Source: Sphingobacterium tenebrionis (GTDB lineage: Bacteria; Bacteroidota; Bacteroidia; Sphingobacteriales; Sphingobacteriaceae). From it: a stretch of 64,000 bases of DNA. The position numbers and the translations under genes are program-made. The DNA is taken from the NCBI RefSeq assembly GCF_037126265.1, contig NZ_JAYLLN010000015.1, positions 8,711-72,710 of the forward strand, read 5' to 3'. This document shows positions 58,668 to 64,000 of the stretch, piece after piece (the stretch's first letter is position 1; the number at the start of each line of letters is the position of its first letter). The notes below the pieces were generated by a model, which ran no database searches, was not told the origin of the DNA, and saw only the letters and a program-made list of their open reading frames with translations.

Positions 58668-61634
58668 ATGAAACTTTTTACTAAAGTTAAGCAAGGTCTA
58701 TTACTTTTTCTTTTTACGGTTTTTTTCAGCATGTCATATGCCCAAACCAATCTAACGGTAAACGGAAAAGTAATCGATGAATCCACAAACGAACCCATAG
58801 CTGGAGCTACGGTTTCCGTAATTGGCGGATCCAATTCAACCTCAACCAACAATGGGGGATCATTTACATTGACAAATGTTCCTGCCAATTCCAAGTTGAG
58901 GATTTCATTTATCGGCTATGTTAGCCAAGAGGTCATTTCCAAGGCCGATCTGACAGTTTCCTTAAAGAGTGCGACCAACACCCTAGAGGATGTCGTTGTG
59001 ATCGGGTATGGTTCTGTTAAGCGAAAAGATGTGACGACGGCGATATCATCCGTTTCTTTGGATGATATCAACGAAAGGCCGATCGTATCTGCTGAGCAGG
59101 CGATCCAAGGACGCGCAGCGGGGGTTTCTGTTACCCAAACTTCGGGTGCACCAGACGCTGGATTATCGATCCGTGTTCGTGGTACAACCTCCTTTAATGG
59201 AAGTAATAACCCTTTATACGTCGTTGATAATGTGCCTGTAGATAACATCAACTTTTTATCACCAACCGATATTGCCGATATTCAGATCATGAAAGATGCC
59301 TCATCGGCAGCAATCTATGGTTCTCGCGGTGCGAATGGGGTAATTTTGATTACCACCAAAAAAGGTAAAACGGGTGCTCCGAAGATTACCTTCAACATGT
59401 TGGCTACCCAAAACAAAATCACAAACAAGATCACACCATTAAATACTGCTCAATACAAAGAGCTACAGGACGAAATCGGCATGATCAATCTTCCAAGCAA
59501 TTTGACGGATCAGACCAACTGGTTTGATGAAACATTCCGTACAGGGGTGATTCAGGATTATCAAGTGTCGGTTTCGGACGGTAGCGAGCGATTGAAGTAT
59601 ATGATTTCCGGTGGATATGTAAATAATAAAGGGATTATTAATGAAGCATTTTTCAAGCGGTATAACTTCCGCGGAAATATCGAGAATAATATCCGCGAAT
59701 GGTTGACTTTCAATGCAAATCTTTCCTACTCCGATTATGCTGGAAATGGCATTATCCAAGGTACGGGAGCTAACCGTGGTGGTGTAATCATGTCGACCAT
59801 CAATACGCCAACGTATGCTCCTGTTTGGGATCCGTTCATGCCAGGACAATATTACAATAATTTCTATGGGGTGAATATCAATAGCCCATTGGAAAACATT
59901 GCCCGTACCAGCAATAATAAGAATAGAGAGAACAGGTTTATCGGTTCCGGTTCTGCGATCATCAAGTTTATGCCAGAGTTGAATCTGCGTACGACTTTTG
60001 CTTTGGATCGTAGAAACGCCATCTCTACTACTTTCTTAGATCCTTTGACTACCTCTTGGGGTAGAAACCAATTTGGTGAAGGTGCCGATTCGAGAAACAT
60101 GAATACGGTGACGACCTTTGATAATGTGTTGACCTACAATAAGAATGTAGAAAAGCATGGGTTTGAAGCGATGGTGGGTACATCCTATACCAGTTCTGAC
60201 TATACCAATAGTTATATCAATGCCTCACATTATAGACCAGGCATGATCCAGACCTTAAATGCAGCCAATAAGATTTCTTGGACAGCAACAGGTTCTGGGG
60301 CATCCGATTGGGCGATTATGTCCTACTTCGGCCGTCTTTCCTATAATTATGATGGTAAATACATCATCACCGGAAATATGCGTGCGGATGGATCTTCAAA
60401 GCTTCATCCTGACAGCCGTTGGGGTTATTTCCCATCCTTTTCTGCAGCTTGGAGACTTTCTTCAGAAGATTTTATGAAGGATGTAGCCTGGATCAACGAC
60501 TTTAAAATACGTGGAGGTTGGGGTCTAACCGGTAACCAAGATGGAATTGGAGATTATGCTTATTTGGAAAGATATAATATCAGCCGTGAACCTTGGTTCG
60601 AAGAAAACAAACAAAATTCTTTAGTGACCATCACGCGTGCAAACCTTCGTACGCCAGATCTTCACTGGGAGAATACCAAACAAGTCAATGTAGGTTTAGA
60701 CTTTACAGGATTCAACCAACGCTTGACTGTGAATTTGGATTATTACAACAAAACTACCAACGATATGTTGATGTATGTTACTCTTCCTGAAGGACAGACA
60801 GCAAATAACATCGTGCGTAATGAGGGAGAAATGAGCAATAAAGGTTTTGAGGCGAATATCCTTAGCGAAAACCTGGTTGGTGAATTCAAATGGAATACCG
60901 CTTTCAATATTTCCTTCAATAAAAACAAATTGGTTAGCTTGGATCTACAACAGATCTATCCAGCGGCGAGAACAGTAGAAGTAGTGAACGATTATGTGGT
61001 TCGCAACATGCCTGGAAGACCAATGGGAAGTTTCTTTGGCTACATTAGCCAAGGCGTAAATCCAGAGACTGGAGATATGATTTATCAGGATATCAATGGC
61101 GATGGCAGGATTTCATCTTCTGACCGTACGTTTATCGGAGATCCGAATCCAAACTTTACCTTCGGTTTGACCAATAATTTTGGCTATAAAGGGTTCAACC
61201 TGAGCATCTTCCTACAAGGTTCACAAGGGAATGATATTTTCAATGCTTCCCGTATGGAAACTGAAGGGATGTATGATGGAAAGAATCAATCTACTCGTGT
61301 ATTGCAACGTTGGAGAGTACCTGGGCAGATCACTGAAGTGCCTAAAGCAGGATATAATATGTTGAACTCTACCTACTTTATCGAGGATGGTAGCTATTTA
61401 AGGGTTAAGAATGTATCCTTATCCTATAATATCAAAGGAGAGGTGTTGAATCGCATCGGAATTAACAGATTACAGCCATTTGTTTCTGCTTCTAATCTAT
61501 TCACTTTCACAAAATACACAGGTTTAGATCCTGAGGTGAACCAATATGGAAATAGTGGGGTGGTACAAGGTGTTGATTGGGGAACATATCCACAGAGCAA
61601 ATCATTTGTGGTGGGTCTGAACTTGGAGTTTTAG
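58668..61634 (+). CDS. SusC/RagA-family TonB-dependent outer-membrane transporter (second)
   Basis: A 988-residue SusC-like protein. A signal peptide ends near YAQT (25), a carboxypeptidase-regulatory-like domain spans about 28-105 (NGKVIDESTNEPIAGATVSVIGG), then the TonB-contact region EDVVVIGYGSVKRKD, the plug (about 120-235, with GLSIRVRGTTSFNG and SAAIYGSRGANGVILITTKKGK), and the beta-barrel ending FVVGLNLEF. It pairs with the following SusD gene (19-base gap) to import oligosaccharides, energised by TonB. The regulator of the DUF6377 type is directly upstream. Confidence 0.95.
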   Translation: MKLFTKVKQGLLLFLFTVFFSMSYAQTNLTVNGKVIDESTNEPIAGATVSVIGGSNSTSTNNGGSFTLTNVPANSKLRISFIGYVSQEVISKADLTVSLKSATNTLEDVVVIGYGSVKRKDVTTAISSVSLDDINERPIVSAEQAIQGRAAGVSVTQTSGAPDAGLSIRVRGTTSFNGSNNPLYVVDNVPVDNINFLSPTDIADIQIMKDASSAAIYGSRGANGVILITTKKGKTGAPKITFNMLATQNKITNKITPLNTAQYKELQDEIGMINLPSNLTDQTNWFDETFRTGVIQDYQVSVSDGSERLKYMISGGYVNNKGIINEAFFKRYNFRGNIENNIREWLTFNANLSYSDYAGNGIIQGTGANRGGVIMSTINTPTYAPVWDPFMPGQYYNNFYGVNINSPLENIARTSNNKNRENRFIGSGSAIIKFMPELNLRTTFALDRRNAISTTFLDPLTTSWGRNQFGEGADSRNMNTVTTFDNVLTYNKNVEKHGFEAMVGTSYTSSDYTNSYINASHYRPGMIQTLNAANKISWTATGSGASDWAIMSYFGRLSYNYDGKYIITGNMRADGSSKLHPDSRWGYFPSFSAAWRLSSEDFMKDVAWINDFKIRGGWGLTGNQDGIGDYAYLERYNISREPWFEENKQNSLVTITRANLRTPDLHWENTKQVNVGLDFTGFNQRLTVNLDYYNKTTNDMLMYVTLPEGQTANNIVRNEGEMSNKGFEANILSENLVGEFKWNTAFNISFNKNKLVSLDLQQIYPAARTVEVVNDYVVRNMPGRPMGSFFGYISQGVNPETGDMIYQDINGDGRISSSDRTFIGDPNPNFTFGLTNNFGYKGFNLSIFLQGSQGNDIFNASRMETEGMYDGKNQSTRVLQRWRVPGQITEVPKAGYNMLNSTYFIEDGSYLRVKNVSLSYNIKGEVLNRIGINRLQPFVSASNLFTFTKYTGLDPEVNQYGNSGVVQGVDWGTYPQSKSFVVGLNLEF

Positions 61635-61653
61635 GTAATAAAAATTGAAAGCA

Positions 61654-63174
61654 ATGAAAAGAAATTTAATATATCAATTAGCAGCACTGGCAATCGTCGT
61701 ATTGTTGGGTAGTTGTTCTTTAGATAAAGATCCTATCGATACTTTTTCGGAAGTGACCGAAGGTGTTTCTGAGACAGGCGAAAAGGTGGTATTCAAGGAT
61801 AGAGCAGCAGTGGAAGCCCATATGCTGACCATCTATAACCAAATGCGCGACCGTCAAGAACATTGGTATCTGGATGTTTTATTGATCGCCGAATCCCATT
61901 CGGATAATGCCTATGCCGGAACTACCGGAGCAGAGGTGGTACCTTTTGAAAACAATTCGATCGAAGGATCCAACTCGGTAGTTGAACGCGATTGGAAAAG
62001 GTACATGGAAGATATTGCAAGGGCAAATATCCTGATCCAATATATCGATTCTGTACAGGACAATACGCTTACGGAAGCTATTCGTAGAAGAATGAAAGCA
62101 GAGGCAAAAATATTCCGTGGTATGGTGATGTTCGATATGGTTCGTTTGTTCGGTGATATTCCGGTGGTAACTACCATCGCGGGTGATATTACCTCTGAGA
62201 CCATCAAGGATGTTTACAAAGACTATTTCCCTGAGCAAAAAACAGAGAAAGAAGCTTATCAACAGATTGAAAAAGATTTGTTAGAAGCGTTGGTGGATGC
62301 ACCTGCAAATGATAATGCCAATAAAACAAGATTCAGTAAATCAGTAGCGAAAGCGTTATTGGCGAAAGTATATGCCGAAAAACCTTTGCGCGACTATAAC
62401 AAAGTCATCCAATATGCAGATGAATTAGCTGCGGATGGTTTTGACCTGGAAGCTGATTTTACCGATCTGTTTGGTGTGGTGGAAGGAACCGCAGATGCAA
62501 AGAAAAGAAATTCAAAAGAAAGTATTCTGGAAGCTCAATTCTTTGTAGGAAATGGTAACTGGGTAACTTGGATGTTCGGAAGGGATCTTTCCAATTATAA
62601 CAATGCTTTTGACTGGGCAAAATGGGTAACCCCATCACGTGACCTGATCAAAGCTTTTACCAATGAGGCAGATCAGATCCGTTATACCGAATCGATCGTT
62701 TATTACGAAGCCAAATGGAGTAATTACTATCCATCCAATAACTATCCTTTTATGTATAAAACCCGTTCAGCATATAGCAATATCATTAAATTCAGATATG
62801 CGGATTTATTGTTGCTGAAAGCAGAAGCATTGATCCAGAAGGATGGACCAAACCTAGCTGCTGCTGCAGACATCATCGATAAAGTTCGTACGCGTGTAAA
62901 ACTACCTCGCCTAAGCAGCGCGACCAAAGCGAGCAAGGATGCCATGTTGGATGCTTTAATGAAAGAAAGAAGATTGGAATTGGCATTTGAAGGCCAAAGA
63001 TGGTTCGATTTAGTGCGAAACAATAAGGTAGAAGCTGTGATGAATGCCGTTTTTGCCAAGGATTCGGGAAGAAAAGCACAAGTTTATCAGTTTAGTGAGA
63101 ATTCGTATAGACTTCCAATTCCACAGGCGATCATCGATCAAAACCCAAATATCAAACAAAACTTAGGTTATTAA
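61654..63174 (+). CDS. SusD/RagB-family outer-membrane glycan-binding lipoprotein
   Basis: A 506-residue lipoprotein; I start at the ATG at 61654 (MKRNLIYQLA...) since the in-frame TTG at 61645 adds nothing. Lipobox LLGSC places the lipidated Cys at 21. The N-terminal TPR-like helices (FRGMVMFDMVRLFGDIPVV, KTRFSKSVAKALLAKVYAEKP) and the C-terminal KERRLELAFEGQRWFDLVRN are typical of RagB/SusD. It binds polysaccharide chains at the surface over SusC. Nine bases separate its stop codon from the GH30 start, so all three are in one operon. Confidence 0.94.
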   Translation: MKRNLIYQLAALAIVVLLGSCSLDKDPIDTFSEVTEGVSETGEKVVFKDRAAVEAHMLTIYNQMRDRQEHWYLDVLLIAESHSDNAYAGTTGAEVVPFENNSIEGSNSVVERDWKRYMEDIARANILIQYIDSVQDNTLTEAIRRRMKAEAKIFRGMVMFDMVRLFGDIPVVTTIAGDITSETIKDVYKDYFPEQKTEKEAYQQIEKDLLEALVDAPANDNANKTRFSKSVAKALLAKVYAEKPLRDYNKVIQYADELAADGFDLEADFTDLFGVVEGTADAKKRNSKESILEAQFFVGNGNWVTWMFGRDLSNYNNAFDWAKWVTPSRDLIKAFTNEADQIRYTESIVYYEAKWSNYYPSNNYPFMYKTRSAYSNIIKFRYADLLLLKAEALIQKDGPNLAAAADIIDKVRTRVKLPRLSSATKASKDAMLDALMKERRLELAFEGQRWFDLVRNNKVEAVMNAVFAKDSGRKAQVYQFSENSYRLPIPQAIIDQNPNIKQNLGY

Positions 63175-63182
63175 TTTAGAAC

Positions 63183-64000
63183 ATGATGAATTTCAAGAAA
63201 TATATTTTAGCTGTTAGCGTCCTGACCACAGGAATGATTGCCTGTGGAAATGACAACTTTAACGGTGGCGATCCGATCAAGCCGACCAATCCAACTTCTG
63301 GCGATGTAAAGATCTATACAACGACCTCCTCCATGAGCCAGGATTTCGAGCGAACTTTTGTTAATTTCAATAAAACGGCAAGCATGTCGCCAAAAACCAT
63401 CAAGATCGACGAGTCTAAGACTTTTCAGACCATGGATGGTTTCGGTTCTGCAATTACCGGTTCAACAGCTTACAACCTGCTGAAGATGAGTGAAACAGAT
63501 CGTGCTAAGTTTTTGAAGGAAACCTTTTCTCCGACCGAAGGGATGGGCCAGAGCTATATCCGTATAGCTATCGGCTGTTCCGATTTCTCTTTGAGTGAAT
63601 ATACCTTGGCAGATAAACCAGGAATCGAAAACTTTGCCCTTCAAGAAGAGGAATTGAAATATGTAATTCCGGTTTTAAAGGAGATTTTAGCGATCAATCC
63701 AGATATTAAGATCATGGGTTCGCCTTGGACGCCGCCAACTTGGATGAAGGTGAACAACTTGACCGATCTTAAACCGCATGAGTCTTGGACCGGTGGGCAC
63801 TTAAATCCTAAATATTACCAGGATTATGCCACCTACTTCGTAAAATGGATTCAGGCGATGGCCGCTCAAGGGATCAATATCTATTCCATTACGCCTCAAA
63901 ATGAGCCATTGAATGCGGGCAACTCCGCTTCCTTGTTGATGTTCTGGCCAGAACAACAGGCATTTGTGAAAACGGCCTTAGGTCCAAAAATCAAAGCTGC
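63183..64000 (+). CDS. GH30 glycoside hydrolase, N-terminal part (cut by window edge)
   Basis: Open to the end of the window: 272 codons visible, stop beyond 64000. The start ATG at 63183 (or 63186) is followed by a lipoprotein signal with lipobox MIAC at Cys21, so it is membrane-anchored and probably surface exposed. KTFQTMDGFGSAITGSTAYNLLKM is the family opening, SYIRIAIGCSDFSLSEY and PWTPPTWMKVN follow, and SITPQNEP contains the catalytic acid/base Glu. GH30 members include beta-1,6-glucanases and beta-glucosylceramidases/xylosidases. The nucleophile Glu lies outside the window. Its position after susCD fits a polysaccharide-utilisation locus. Confidence 0.9.
   Translation, partial: MMNFKKYILAVSVLTTGMIACGNDNFNGGDPIKPTNPTSGDVKIYTTTSSMSQDFERTFVNFNKTASMSPKTIKIDESKTFQTMDGFGSAITGSTAYNLLKMSETDRAKFLKETFSPTEGMGQSYIRIAIGCSDFSLSEYTLADKPGIENFALQEEELKYVIPVLKEILAINPDIKIMGSPWTPPTWMKVNNLTDLKPHESWTGGHLNPKYYQDYATYFVKWIQAMAAQGINIYSITPQNEPLNAGNSASLLMFWPEQQAFVKTALGPKIKA

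Overview
The window looks like chromosome of a Bacteroidota bacterium, most likely a member of the Sphingobacteriaceae (Sphingobacterium/Pedobacter type). The evidence is two SusC/SusD outer-membrane pairs, an alternative complex III (ActABCDEF) running into a caa3-type oxidase cluster, Bacteroidota-style -7 boxes (TAnnTTTG) upstream of many genes, few Shine-Dalgarno sequences, and about 40% G+C by eye. The genus is an inference. There are no rRNA or tRNA genes, no transposase and no CRISPR array.

Layout. 1-4190: the end of a histidine operon (hisC partial, hisB, hisH, hisA, hisF, hisIE), followed 7 bases later by a seven-blade WD40 protein. 5081-10831 (minus strand): a membrane protein, free-methionine-sulfoxide reductase, ruvA, malic enzyme-PTA fusion and a PBP4-type carboxypeptidase. 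10960-12735: an aminopeptidase P. 12736-13241: the only gene-free stretch above 300 bases, packed with nested palindromes and a helically phased short repeat. 13242-23708: a carbohydrate region with a GH29 fucosidase, a Bro-N/Fic fusion protein, a leftward ROK regulator-SusC-SusD operon and a divergent acetyltransferase of the HGSNAT type. 23817-26430: rpsO and pnp. 26617-31946: a collagen-like lipoprotein, a DUF493 protein, a GH92 mannosidase divergent from a LacI regulator over an operator array, and a lipoprotein MsrB.

32187-49278 is one long rightward respiratory cluster: ActA-F (quinol oxidation), cytochrome oxidase subunits II and I, haem A and haem O synthases, two subunit III proteins, subunit IV, a cysteine-free SCO-like protein, a DUF420 protein and an unknown soluble protein. 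Together they would carry electrons from menaquinol through ActABCDEF and cytochrome c domains to an aa3-type oxidase, with cofactor synthesis and assembly encoded in the same cluster.

49454-56822 holds housekeeping genes: DoxX, metG, brnQ, folP, a DUF4920 protein, tsaC, dapD and an S4 RNA-binding protein. 56837-64000 is the start of a second polysaccharide-utilisation locus: a membrane TPR/HTH regulator (DUF6377 type), SusC, SusD and a GH30 glycosidase cut by the window edge.

The most unusual items are the Bro-N/class III Fic fusion, the SCO-like protein without any cysteine, the palindromic and 10-11-base phased intergenic repeats (one of which supplies the C-terminus of BrnQ), and the LacI operator array with half-sites at 12-base spacing.
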